Position numbers and translations under genes: made by a program. Of a DNA stretch of 14,911 nt, positions 1 through 6,740 are shown piece after piece. Numbering within the stretch: position 1 is the stretch's first letter; the number at the start of each line of letters is the position of its first letter. The notes below the pieces were generated by a model that saw nothing but the letters and a program-made list of their open reading frames with translations, searched no databases and was not told where the DNA came from. Origin of the DNA: JAZDOK01 sp043798715 (GTDB lineage: Bacteria > Vulcanimicrobiota > JAZDOK01); contig JAZDOK010000102.1 in assembly GCA_043798715.1 (NCBI GenBank), positions 1 through 14,911 on the forward strand, given 5' to 3'.

Positions 1-88
1 CAACCGTCAAATATCCCTCCTCTGCTTTTGAAATAACCTCGTACCTCCGAATCTCTCTCCTGGACATGGTCACCATTCTTTCTCTCAT
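1..88 (-). CDS. Transposase N-terminus, partial (ISNCY-like)
   Basis: An open minus-strand frame starts at ATG 88 and runs off the left edge of the window, giving 29 codons that read MRERMVTMSRREIRRYEVIS followed by KAEEGYLTV. In-frame ATGs at 76 and 67 are alternative starts. The MSRREIRRYEVI opening followed by a helix resembles the N-terminal helix-turn-helix region of ISNCY/IS1202-like transposases, which I recognise from memory only. Two tandem 27-bp repeats lie directly upstream, as expected for the terminal repeats of an insertion sequence. The catalytic domain is outside the window, so whether the element is intact cannot be seen. The family call is inference; that it is a coding start belonging to a mobile element is moderately secure. 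Confidence 0.6.
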   Translation of the reverse strand, partial: MRERMVTMSRREIRRYEVISKAEEGYLTV

Positions 89-142
89 GGTGACATTTTC
101 GCAGAACAGTTACAGGGTGACAATATCACAGAACAATAACAC
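89..142. repeat. Two tandem 27-bp imperfect direct repeats (IS terminal repeats)
   Basis: Copy 1 (89-115) and copy 2 (116-142) abut exactly. Both begin GGTGACA and share CAGAACA at the same offset, and they differ at only a few positions between and after those blocks. Multiple repeats at an element end next to the transposase start are typical transposase binding sites. A role in binding is inferred from position. Confidence 0.7.
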
Positions 143-157
143 AAAATGTAAAAATCG

Positions 158-186
158 TTGCATGCTTGCCGTGAAAGTGTTATAAT
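158..186 (+). promoter_or_regulatory. Promoter of higBA (extended -10)
   Basis: TATAAT at 181-186 is preceded by TG at 178-179 (TGTTATAAT, an extended -10), and a weak -35 TTGCAT lies at 158-163 with a 17-bp spacer. The predicted transcription start (about 193) falls at the Shine-Dalgarno sequence AGGAGA (192-197), so the leader would be very short. HigA-family antitoxins usually repress their own promoter, but I see no clear operator dyad. Confidence 0.6.
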
Positions 187-203
187 GTGGCAGGAGATGT
201 TCC

Positions 204-494
204 ATGATAACTTCTTTCGGCGACCAGGCGACCGCGGATCTTTACCACGGAAGAGCAACTCAGCGTGTGAGGCGATTTCCGCCTGAGATGGTCGGCACAG
301 CACTCCGAAAACTCGATATGCTGCACGCTTCAAGAGAATTAAGGGATCTGCGTTCTCCTCCGGGAAACCATCTTGAATCGCTCAAGGGCGTCCTCAAGGA
401 ATTTTACAGTATTCGCGTTAACGAACAATGGCGCGTGGTATTTAAGTGGGAAGGAAGCAACGCTTTTAACGTCAAGGTGACGGATTATCATTAG
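204..494 (+). CDS. higB: HigB-type mRNA interferase toxin (RelE/ParE superfamily)
   Basis: This 96-residue protein matches the HigB toxin pattern: an N-terminal ITSFGD strand, the RVRRFPPEMV helix, ALRKLDMLHA, the LRSPPGNHLESLKG segment, and the C-terminal strands YSIRVNEQWRVVFKW and VTDYH. HigB toxins of this family cleave mRNA at the ribosome; the basic and aromatic residues of the C-terminal sheet (R, Q, W, R, F, K) carry that function. Length is close to the usual 90-95 residues. The start at ATG 204 is backed by AGGAG at 192-196 with a 7-nt spacer. The gene precedes the antitoxin with a 12-nt gap, the inverted toxin-first order characteristic of higBA. An insertion-sequence end lies immediately upstream. 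Family assignment is firm; activity is inferred. Confidence 0.9.
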   Translation: MITSFGDQATADLYHGRATQRVRRFPPEMVGTALRKLDMLHASRELRDLRSPPGNHLESLKGVLKEFYSIRVNEQWRVVFKWEGSNAFNVKVTDYH

Positions 495-506
495 GGAGGT
501 GTTATA

Positions 507-794
507 ATGATTCCTGAGAATAGGATGCCGACTCACCCCGGCGAAGTGCTGGCCGAGGAGTTCCTCGCGCCCCTCCGCATGACCCAGGTGTATTTTGCGG
601 CCTATCTTGGTGTTCCGGTGCAGAGAATCAACGAACTTATCCGTGGGAAACGCGGAATCACGCCGGAGACGGCGTGGTTTCTTGCCCAGGCATTAAATAC
701 GACTCCTGAATTCTGGTTGAATCTCCAGTCGGTCTACGACCTGGCACGGAACCGCCCAGAGAGAATAATAAAGCCGCTTAAGATGGCCAGTTGA
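507..794 (+). CDS. higA: HigA-type antitoxin, XRE-family HTH
   Basis: This 95-residue antitoxin opens with the HigA hallmark MPTHPGEVLAEEFLAPL, then an XRE-type helix-turn-helix (about residues 23-60: MTQVYFAAYLGVPVQRINEL, then IRGKRGIT) and the conserved tail TPEFWLNLQSVYDL. It is expected to bind and neutralise HigB and to repress the higBA promoter as a dimer. The Shine-Dalgarno GGGAGG lies 7 nt before ATG 507, straddling the end of higB, so the two genes are co-transcribed and probably translationally linked. The residue after the first G of the usual LGLSQ turn is altered (LRMTQ), which is normal variation. The gene ends 57 bp before a strong terminator. Confidence 0.9.
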   Translation: MIPENRMPTHPGEVLAEEFLAPLRMTQVYFAAYLGVPVQRINELIRGKRGITPETAWFLAQALNTTPEFWLNLQSVYDLARNRPERIIKPLKMAS

Positions 795-851
795 TTATTC
801 CGCACATAAAATTAAAGCAATAAGTCAAGGTCTGAACCCACAGTCTTGGGA

Positions 852-887
852 AAAAAAAGAGGAGGGATAATTCCCTCCTCTTTTTTT
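852..887. terminator. Bidirectional intrinsic terminator
   Basis: A perfect 16-bp stem (852-867 with 872-887) with a TAAT loop has A-run and T-run flanks, so it would work in both directions. It sits between higA (plus) and the convergent lipoprotein gene (minus) and would terminate both transcripts. Confidence 0.93.
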
Positions 888-903
888 AGAGTTTTTTTTC
901 TGC

Positions 904-2781
904 TCAATAGGAGCCGATGAATATCGGGGAAGTGAATATGGCCCCAATCTGGGGATTGGCGGTTATGATGCCGTCGAGATTATAGGCGCCGGAGGCTATC
1001 TGCTGACCGCTGTTATCCTTCTGATCCCAGTTGATCGTATAGATTAAGTTTTCGCCGGGCTGGACCGTTAGATCGGTCTGAACCTGAGCGAAGGTCTGTC
1101 CGTTCGACCAGCGCCATAGATCGTCTGCCTTGGATTTCATGGAGACAAATTCAAAGCTGATGTCGTCAGAATAGTCCATCAGGCCGCCTGAGCCTGGAGT
1201 TAAGACGAAGTCATATTGCTGGGAAGTCGGGAAATGAAGGGTTATCGGCGTGGTGGAATAGTTCAGGAGGTCGAGGGTTATCTGCACATTTTCTCCGACA
1301 GAATAGGTGGATTTGTCGGTGCAGACCGTCACGAGACAGCTGAAAGAGGGATCAGAGGGAGAATAGGTCGGCTCAGGGATGGGAGAATAGGACGGCTCAG
1401 GGAGAGGCGAATAAGACGGCTCGGGGAGGGGAGAATAGGAAGGCTCGGGGAGAGGTGAAAAAGGTGGGTAGGACGGCTCAGGGTAAGGCGAGTAGGACGG
1501 CTCAGGGAAGGGCGAATAAGACGGCTCGGGGATGGGAGAATAGGACGGCTCAGGGAGAGGGGAAAAGGTGGGAACAGGCGGCTGGGTGGATGGCTCCATC
1601 TGGAGGTTGACGGTCAGGGCGGCTCCGGTCGACACGCTTACCGTTTGGGAGGCGTCCTCATATGAGCCCCATTTGAAGGCATTGACTTTATAATTTCCTG
1701 CTGAAACATTCTCAAGAGTATACTCGCCGTTCTGGTCGGTGAGCGAAAAGAATATGAAATAGCTGGAGGAGGAGCTGAGAGATTCGAGCTGAACGAAGGC
1801 TCCTTCTATGGGCTGAGCAGTCTGAGCATCCTTGATTAGGCCGTGGATCGAGGCGCCCTGGGATTGCAGAGTGAAGTCCCGGGAAGTTCTGCTCCCCCCG
1901 GAAATACTGACATTTTCAGTGTCTTCGCCAAAGGTGTCGTTCGCGGCAACCGCCCGGTAGGAACCCGATGGGACCCCGGAAATGCTGTAAGTTCCATCCC
2001 AGCCGGTGGCCGTAGTGTAAAGAGCTTCTGAGCCGGAGGGGGCGTAAAGGGCAACTGAGGTGCCCGGCGCTGCGTAGAGAGAGCCGTCGGTGTTTTTATA
2101 GTAAACGGTTCCGCCAATGGAGCCTTTATCGCCGCTTACGGCGGGAAGTTGGAAATCACAGGTAAAAGTCGCTCTTTCAACCACTACTGCTGTTTTCTCA
2201 ATCTGTTCAAAGCCGTCTTTCGATGCAATGACCTGGTAACTCATCGCAGGAACACCGGTCAGACTGTAAGATCCATTTGAATCGGTCTGGGTTTCGAGAA
2301 GTACGGGCATGTAGGCGTTCAATTCCTGGCTGCCGGAGGAGATGAGGGGATAGGCGGCGATTCTGGCGCCGGAGAGTCCCTGGCCTTGCGACGTCGTCAC
2401 CTGCCCGGAGATATTACCGCAGTAATAAAGTGAAATATCGCCGACATCAATCTCCCCGCCGGAACCGGAGATGAAATTAATATAGCTGGCCAAATCGCCG
2501 TCTTCAAACTGCACTGAGACGGTGTGTTGGCCCTCAGGGACATTGAGGATTTCGAAATACCCGTTGGCATCGGGGGTGACTTCAAGCTCGGTACCCTCAA
2601 CTGATACCGTGACCTTGGAAGGCGGGACGCCGTTGAGGTCTACATGACCTTTGACGGTGTTCCCTCCGGTAGAGCCGCCCGGGGCCGGCTGGTTGGAGCC
2701 GCCACCGCTGCTGCAACCTACGATGGAAAAGATGAAAAGCACGACGACCACAAGCGCAAGAATTCTGGAACCTCTGGACAT
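904..2781 (-). CDS. Lipoprotein with four CarboxypepD_reg-like repeats, PEPSYSP stalk and BsuPI-like domain
   Basis: The 625-residue product has a lipoprotein signal (basic N-terminus, hydrophobic run to about 22, lipobox IVG-Cys23) and a Gly/Ser-rich linker. Four Ig-like repeats of the carboxypeptidase regulatory type follow at about 43-118, 123-212, 220-306 and 310-395, each with a variant of DxNGxYxLxxVPxGxY. Residues 401-477 are an extended proline-rich stalk with eight PEP(S/T)Y units. Residues about 482-622 resemble the BsuPI (intracellular proteinase inhibitor) domain, with TYSVGENVQITL, LWRWSNGQTF and the final SGAYNLDG strand. The start at 2781 is chosen over an upstream in-frame start because it gives the signal peptide and has GGGAGGAGG just upstream. 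It is probably a cell-envelope protein with a surface-displayed inhibitor-like or adhesion domain; function is unknown. A strong promoter lies at 2840-2868. Confidence 0.88.
   Translation of the reverse strand: MSRGSRILALVVVVLFIFSIVGCSSGGGSNQPAPGGSTGGNTVKGHVDLNGVPPSKVTVSVEGTELEVTPDANGYFEILNVPEGQHTVSVQFEDGDLASYINFISGSGGEIDVGDISLYYCGNISGQVTTSQGQGLSGARIAAYPLISSGSQELNAYMPVLLETQTDSNGSYSLTGVPAMSYQVIASKDGFEQIEKTAVVVERATFTCDFQLPAVSGDKGSIGGTVYYKNTDGSLYAAPGTSVALYAPSGSEALYTTATGWDGTYSISGVPSGSYRAVAANDTFGEDTENVSISGGSRTSRDFTLQSQGASIHGLIKDAQTAQPIEGAFVQLESLSSSSSYFIFFSLTDQNGEYTLENVSAGNYKVNAFKWGSYEDASQTVSVSTGAALTVNLQMEPSTQPPVPTFSPLPEPSYSPIPEPSYSPFPEPSYSPYPEPSYPPFSPLPEPSYSPLPEPSYSPLPEPSYSPIPEPTYSPSDPSFSCLVTVCTDKSTYSVGENVQITLDLLNYSTTPITLHFPTSQQYDFVLTPGSGGLMDYSDDISFEFVSMKSKADDLWRWSNGQTFAQVQTDLTVQPGENLIYTINWDQKDNSGQQIASGAYNLDGIITANPQIGAIFTSPIFIGSY
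1357..1563 (-). repeat. 24-bp tandem repeats encoding the PEPSYSP stalk
   Basis: About eight units of 24 bp encode PEPSYSP followed by L, I, F or Y. One unit is irregular (PEPSYPPFSPL, an extra triplet block), and the last one is PEPTYSP. Unit length is a multiple of three, so copy-number changes would keep the reading frame and only alter stalk length. Confidence 0.9.
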
Positions 2782-2839
2782 CTTTATTCCTCCTCCCGAA
2801 ATGGCGCATAAAAACACAAGGGCATTCGCCAACGCTTCT

Positions 2840-2868
2840 ATTATACCGCCATGAACAGGGGCAGTCAA
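2840..2868 (-). promoter_or_regulatory. Sigma70-type promoter of the lipoprotein gene
   Basis: Read on the minus strand, TTGACT (2868-2863) and TATAAT (2845-2840) are separated by 17 bp, an 11 of 12 match to consensus. The predicted start (about 2833) gives a leader of about 50 nt before ATG 2781. Confidence 0.85.
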
Positions 2869-2928
2869 TTCGCCATTGTTAACAAAATGTTAAATCTTTG
2901 GGTTGATTTTCTCCTCAGGAGGAAAAAG

Positions 2929-3339
2929 TTGCCGATCATGGAAGTAACCCGCATTATGAAAAGAAAAATCCTTGTAACATCCGCTTTGCCCTACGCCAAC
3001 GGACAAATTCATATCGGCCACCTGGTGGAGTATATCCAGACGGATATCTGGGTGCGTTTCCAGAAATTGCGGGGGCACGACTGCCGCTATATGTGCGCCG
3101 ACGATACTCACGGAACACCCGTGATGGTCTCCGCCCGAAAGCAGGGCATAACTCCGGAATGCCTGGTGGAGGCCATGAACGTCGAGCACCGGCGGGATTT
3201 TAAGGATTTCCACATCGAGTTCGATTATTATTACACCACCAACTCGCCTGAGAACCGGGAATTTGCAGAATTCATCTACGGAAAGATGCGCGAGGGGGGG
3301 CATATCGCAGAAAGGGAAATCGAGCAGTTTTATTGCTAA
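2929..3339 (+). CDS. metG: Methionyl-tRNA synthetase, N-terminal part ending at an in-frame TAA
   Basis: These 136 codons encode the first half of the class I catalytic domain of MetRS, which charges tRNA-Met. The opening KRKILVTSALPYANGQIHIG includes the ATP-binding HIGH motif (residues 28-31), and ADDTHGTP follows. The frame stops at TAA 3337-3339 in the connective-peptide region, where relatives continue without a break into MFLPDRF. The downstream half is in the same frame, so a single substitution explains it (GAA to TAA is simplest, as E is common there). The start is uncertain: AGGAGG (2917-2922) is 6 nt from TTG 2929, while ATG 2938 is 15 nt away and ATG 2956 gives the usual family N-terminus. 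Alone, this piece would be inactive. Confidence 0.85.
   Translation: MPIMEVTRIMKRKILVTSALPYANGQIHIGHLVEYIQTDIWVRFQKLRGHDCRYMCADDTHGTPVMVSARKQGITPECLVEAMNVEHRRDFKDFHIEFDYYYTTNSPENREFAEFIYGKMREGGHIAEREIEQFYC
3337..3339 (+). other. metG: In-frame TAA interrupting metG
   Basis: The codons read Y-C-TAA-N-D-R-M-F-L-P-D-R-F with homology continuing on both sides in one frame, so no indel is involved. TAA is used as an ordinary stop by at least six other genes in this window (queE, flgB, flgC and others), which argues against general recoding of TAA. Confidence 0.9.
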
Positions 3340-3348
3340 AACGACCGG

Positions 3349-4578
3349 ATGTTTCTTCCCGACCGATTCATCAAGGGCGCCTGCCCCAGGTGCGGGGCGC
3401 TGGAGCAGTACGGAGATTCCTGCGAGGTCTGCAGTTCCACCTACACCCCTGTTGAGCTGGGAAATCCTTTCTGCTCGGTCTGCTCGGGAACTCCGGTGAG
3501 GAAAAAATCCGTCCATTACTTTTTCACCCTGGCGGATTTTTCATCCCGCCTTGAGGACTGGGTCTCCGGTGATCACGTACAGCCGGAGGTCAGGAGGAAG
3601 CTTCAGGAGTGGTTCAAGGAAGGCCTTCGGGATTGGGATATCTCGCGCGACGCCCCTTATTTCGGCTTTAAGATCCCGGGCACGGAGGACAAGTTTTTTT
3701 ACGTCTGGCTGGACGCCCCCATCGGCTACATGGCCGCAACGAAAAAATGGTGCGAGGAAACGGGGCGCAGTTTTGACGAATTCTGGAGGAGCGAAGAGGC
3801 CGAGATCTATCACTTTTTAGGGAAGGACATCATGTACTTCCACTGCCTTTTCTGGCCGGCGATGCTGATGTGCGCCGGGTTCAGGACACCAACGAAAGTG
3901 TGCATTCACGGCTTTCTCACCGTGAACGGCGAAAAGATGTCCAAGTCGCGGGGGACTTTCATCAACGCCAGGAAGTATCTGGAGCACCTGGATCCGCAGT
4001 ACCTGCGCTATTACTACGCGAGCAAGCTCGGTTCCGGAGTAGGGGATATTGATCTTTCCCTGGATGATTTCGTGGCCAGGGTCAACTCGGAGGTGGTGGG
4101 CAAGATCGTCAACCTGGCCTCCCGGGTAGGTCCGATGCTGAGGAAAAAACTGGATGGAAAAACCGGCCTCATTCCGGCTGAAGCGACCCCGATGGTACAA
4201 TCGGCCCGGGAGGCCGCCGGTGTTATCGCAGGATATTTTGAAGAGCGCGAGTTTGCCAGGGGTATAAAGGAGATCTGCGGAATAGCCGACGAGGCGAATC
4301 GTTTCCTGGAGGAGCGGCAGCCCTGGGTGACCGTGAAAACAGATGCGGAAAAAACCAGGGATACGATCACCGCGGCCCTGGAAATTTTCCGCATCCTCGC
4401 AATCTACCTCAAGCCAATCCTGCCCAAAATGGCCGGGGACGCCGAACAGTTTCTCCGCATCGCTCCGCAGGCCTGGGCCGACCTTGATAAATCAATTGAG
4501 AACCACGAGATCGGGGAGTTTACCCACCTCGTCGCGCGCGTTGATCCGGTTAAAGTGCAGGCCCTTATTACGGAATGA
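3349..4578 (+). CDS. metG: Methionyl-tRNA synthetase, C-terminal part
   Basis: The ORF continues the N-terminal part in the same frame, and its first ATG is 9 nt after the TAA. It encodes the zinc-binding connective peptide (CPRC at 12-15, CEVC at 25-28, and a further CSVC at 42-45, the two-knuckle type), the conserved WDISRDAPYFGFKIPG and FYVWLDAPIGYM blocks, the KMSKS loop (residues 196-200) and the anticodon-binding helical domain (about 255-390). With the N-terminal part the whole would be about 549 residues, the size of the MetRS core without a C-terminal EMAPII-like tRNA-binding domain. No good Shine-Dalgarno precedes ATG 3349, so independent translation would depend on reinitiation. 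All catalytic motifs look intact, so the interruption appears recent, regulated or artefactual. Its 3' end overlaps the convergent MORN gene by 11 bp. Confidence 0.88.
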   Translation: MFLPDRFIKGACPRCGALEQYGDSCEVCSSTYTPVELGNPFCSVCSGTPVRKKSVHYFFTLADFSSRLEDWVSGDHVQPEVRRKLQEWFKEGLRDWDISRDAPYFGFKIPGTEDKFFYVWLDAPIGYMAATKKWCEETGRSFDEFWRSEEAEIYHFLGKDIMYFHCLFWPAMLMCAGFRTPTKVCIHGFLTVNGEKMSKSRGTFINARKYLEHLDPQYLRYYYASKLGSGVGDIDLSLDDFVARVNSEVVGKIVNLASRVGPMLRKKLDGKTGLIPAEATPMVQSAREAAGVIAGYFEEREFARGIKEICGIADEANRFLEERQPWVTVKTDAEKTRDTITAALEIFRILAIYLKPILPKMAGDAEQFLRIAPQAWADLDKSIENHEIGEFTHLVARVDPVKVQALITE

Positions 4579-5011
4579 TTTTTCCCTTGCTGTCGCAGTG
4601 GAAATACTCAGTTGAGTTGTCCTTTAATATGTAGAGGTAATGTTCCTTGGTGTGGCCGTTTTCCCAGAACGAGGTGTACTGGATGAAGCGGCTGTCAACC
4701 ATGCAGCGTTCGGCCAGTTTGCCGCTCGGATAACGGCTCTCGTAGGTCATGATCTCGCCTTTTTTGTGGGCGTAGTGAATTTTCATTTTCCCCTTCTCAT
4801 CGTACAGCGAGTAGAGGATGTCTCCTTTTTCCTTTATGAAGGTCTCCTTGATCTTGCCGTTGGGATAGGTATTCTTAAACGACTTGGGTGAGCGCTTGTC
4901 AACCTGCTTGATGGATGAGTCAATCAGGGTTTTGATCTCCGTGGGCCGGTCCGCCCAGGCGGCCGAGAAGCAGAACAAGAAGACTAAGAGAGCGAGAATG
5001 AGTTTTTTCAT
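4568..5011 (-). CDS. Secreted MORN_2-repeat (YwqK-like) protein
   Basis: This 147-residue protein has a Sec signal peptide (KKLILALLVFLFCFSAAWA, cleavage likely after residue 20) and no lipobox. The mature part carries about five short repeats of the MORN_2 type found in YwqK-family proteins: YPNGKIKE, YDEKGKMK, YPSGKLAE, FWENGHTKE and DSKGKI, spaced about 20 residues apart. The family is often labelled an antitoxin by automated pipelines, but an exported copy argues against a cytoplasmic antitoxin role; the function is unknown. AAGGAGGG ends about 5 nt before ATG 5011. It lies 81 bp downstream of folE2 on the same strand and could be the last gene of that transcript, or be read from its own promoter. 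It converges on metG. Confidence 0.75.
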   Translation of the reverse strand: MKKLILALLVFLFCFSAAWADRPTEIKTLIDSSIKQVDKRSPKSFKNTYPNGKIKETFIKEKGDILYSLYDEKGKMKIHYAHKKGEIMTYESRYPSGKLAERCMVDSRFIQYTSFWENGHTKEHYLYILKDNSTEYFHCDSKGKIIP

Positions 5012-5092
5012 GAGAACCCTCCTTAATTAATTCCCCCTGAAGGGATTTGATCTGATAATTAGGCCTCGCCGTCATTTTTCCTGCAAGGTATT

Positions 5093-5917
5093 TCAGGAAG
5101 GAAGAATTTCCGTGCCGAGAAGGCTTCCGGAGAACCTCCCCGGATCTCCCTCCCGCTGGTAGGCGAAGGCGCTGTGGTTGTGGATGGACTCGAAGTCCTC
5201 GCATTCCACTTCGAACCAGGTTATTTCGGTCCGGGCGCGGAGCGCGAGGATTACGTCCCTCATGATGTCCTCCACGAACTTCGGGTTTTCATAGGCGCGC
5301 TCGGTCACGTATTTTTCGTCAGAGCGCTTGAGAAGCGGGTATATCTGGCAGGAGGCTTGCTCCTCGATCTTCCGGACCAGGTCCTCAATCCAGATAATTT
5401 CCCCGTCGTAGTGAATCCGGACGCGCACGATGCCCCGTTGATTATGGGCTCCGTATTTGGAAATGGCCTTGCTGCAGGGGCAGAGGGCGGTGACGGGTAC
5501 CTGCACCCCGAGGATGAAGGTGTAGTCATCATCGGTAAGGATGCCCGTGAATTCGCAGCCGTAATCAAGGACGCTCTCCCGGCGGCTGACGGGGGCTTTT
5601 TTCTCGATGAAGTACTTGAAGCGCAAGGTGAGCTGGGCCTGGCGCGCCTTAAGCTCCGTCCGCGTCTCTTCGAGAATCCGGCGAATTTCCCGGCTGGAAA
5701 TTTTTTTCCGGGACCACATCTCAAGGATCTCGACGAAGCGGGAGAGGTGGGTGCCCTTGAAGCGCCTGGGGAGATCGACGCTCAGGCTCAGGTTGGAAAA
5801 CACGGATTGGTAGCCGCCGGACTTGACCCGGATGAACATCGGGAGGTGCAGATTTTTTATGCCCACCCGTTGGATGTCAATATTCCTTCTGTCGGGAAGG
5901 TTCTGGATGTCTTTCAT
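5093..5917 (-). CDS. folE2: GTP cyclohydrolase FolE2 (type IB)
   Basis: The 274-residue product is GTP cyclohydrolase I of the FolE2 (COG1469) type, converting GTP to 7,8-dihydroneopterin triphosphate, the first step for both folate and 7-deazaguanine (queuosine) synthesis. Diagnostic blocks are KDIQNLPDRRNIDIQRVGIK at the N-terminus, CPCSKAIS with Cys146/Cys148 (metal ligand region), GAHNQR (His158), ASCQIYP (Cys190) and the C-terminal HNHSAFA. Start 5917 is preferred because GGGGGA lies about 8 nt upstream and the family begins MKDIQ. An earlier in-frame ATG at 5935 overlaps the queE stop (TAATG) and could be used by translational coupling. Unlike zinc-dependent FolE, FolE2 enzymes can use other metals. 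Its link to queE suggests it feeds preQ0 synthesis here. Confidence 0.95.
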   Translation of the reverse strand: MKDIQNLPDRRNIDIQRVGIKNLHLPMFIRVKSGGYQSVFSNLSLSVDLPRRFKGTHLSRFVEILEMWSRKKISSREIRRILEETRTELKARQAQLTLRFKYFIEKKAPVSRRESVLDYGCEFTGILTDDDYTFILGVQVPVTALCPCSKAISKYGAHNQRGIVRVRIHYDGEIIWIEDLVRKIEEQASCQIYPLLKRSDEKYVTERAYENPKFVEDIMRDVILALRARTEITWFEVECEDFESIHNHSAFAYQREGDPGRFSGSLLGTEILPS

Positions 5918-5934
5918 GGGAGTTTCCCCCTGCA

Positions 5935-6699
5935 TTAAAGTTGATTTATAATTTTATGGGTCTGCGGAATGACCCGCACGTCCTTAAGAATTTTCATCAA
6001 GTCGGTCTGCCAGCGGAGGAGCTGATCCGGCAGGGGGGGGCTCACTTCCGGGGATGTCGTCGTCGCCGGCTGAAGTATCAGCGGGATGCAGGGATTGATG
6101 GACGAGATGAGGTCGGCGGCTCTATTCAATTCAATGCTGTCGGTTTCATCGGTGAGCACGATCTTGACGCAGAAGCGTTCCGGGGCTCTATCGGCCCGGC
6201 AGGCCCGGAGGAAAGCCCGATGGAGTTCAAAGAGATCTCCCTGGCCCGAGGCGGAGGGGAGCTTGATGTCCATGGCCGTAAAATCCGTAAGAACGGCGAT
6301 TTTTTCCATCTCTGCGGGGAGCGTTCCGTTGGTCTCAAGGTAAATTTTCGCGCCCGCGTCTTTCAGGAGGGGCAGAAGTTCAAGGAGAAAAGCGGCGTGA
6401 AGGAGCGGCTCTCCCCCGGTCAGGCTTACCCAGGGGGCGTGTCGGGATGAGAGGCGAAGGATGCTTTCACTGAGAAAGCCGGTGGAGAGCGGATTTCTGT
6501 GGAGCACGAAATCCCTCTCCCCGGCGGTTTGCTCGATGCGGGCCGATTCCTGAGGCAGCCTGGAGGCCGGGGTGTCGCAGTAGATGCAGGAGAGGTTGCA
6601 GCCAAAAAAGCGCACGAAGATCTGCCGCATGCCCACCATGGGGCCCTCGCCCTGGATCCCGCTGAAAATTTCCTGAACCGGAGCCGTGTTTGTTACCAT
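5935..6699 (-). CDS. queE: 7-carboxy-7-deazaguanine synthase QueE (radical SAM)
   Basis: The 254-residue protein is a radical SAM enzyme that rearranges 6-carboxy-tetrahydropterin to 7-carboxy-7-deazaguanine on the way to preQ0. It has the standard family opening VQEIFSGIQGEGPMVGMRQI, the canonical CX3CX2C cluster (Cys34, Cys38, Cys41), a GGEP-type SAM motif at 95-98 (SLTGGEPLL), the LETNG block at 121-125, and MDIKLPS. The start at 6699 is chosen because the family motif begins a few residues later; the longer in-frame extension to 6786 runs back into the preceding gene. No strong Shine-Dalgarno is visible. It lies 41 bp after the upstream hypothetical and overlaps a possible folE2 start, so it probably shares a transcript with folE2. 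The other pathway enzymes (QueD, QueC) are not in the window. Confidence 0.95.
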   Translation of the reverse strand: MVTNTAPVQEIFSGIQGEGPMVGMRQIFVRFFGCNLSCIYCDTPASRLPQESARIEQTAGERDFVLHRNPLSTGFLSESILRLSSRHAPWVSLTGGEPLLHAAFLLELLPLLKDAGAKIYLETNGTLPAEMEKIAVLTDFTAMDIKLPSASGQGDLFELHRAFLRACRADRAPERFCVKIVLTDETDSIELNRAADLISSINPCIPLILQPATTTSPEVSPPLPDQLLRWQTDLMKILKDVRVIPQTHKIINQL

Positions 6700-6740
6700 T
6701 CTGTTAAAAGTGCAGACCCTTTTTGCTGTTCCTGGCGCAC

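Larger units (their letters stand above)
1..142 (-). mobile_element. End of an insertion sequence
   Basis: The transposase start and two tandem 27-bp repeats (89-142) together look like one end of an insertion sequence whose body lies to the left of the window. The outer boundary is probably near 142-145, just before the higBA promoter, but without the other end or a target duplication it cannot be fixed. An 8-bp inverted repeat, GTCACCAT at 69-76 and ATGGTGAC at 87-94, overlaps the first codons of the transposase and the inner edge of the repeats. Confidence 0.55.

Noticed and set aside
69..142. CRISPR-like repeats
   Set aside because: The two 27-bp copies abut without spacers and sit beside a transposase start, so they are IS terminal repeats, not an array.
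1216..1458. 80-codon plus-strand frame rich in Arg and Gly
   Set aside because: It is the reverse strand of the PEPSYSP repeats; the pattern is a by-product of the repeats.
3337..3339. General reassignment of TAA as a sense codon, for example read by the tRNA-Gln(UUG) in the window
   Set aside because: Several genes here end at TAA in correct places (queE, flgB, flgC, DUF5674), so recoding is not genome-wide, and the tRNA has an ordinary glutamine anticodon.
2890..3516. 208-codon minus-strand open frame across the metG break
   Set aside because: It runs antisense to strongly conserved metG sequence, has no recognisable motif and no ribosome-binding site, so it does not explain the TAA.
5174..5938. 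254-codon plus-strand open frame
   Set aside because: It is the antisense shadow of folE2, whose motifs (CPCSK, GAHNQR) are clear on the other strand.
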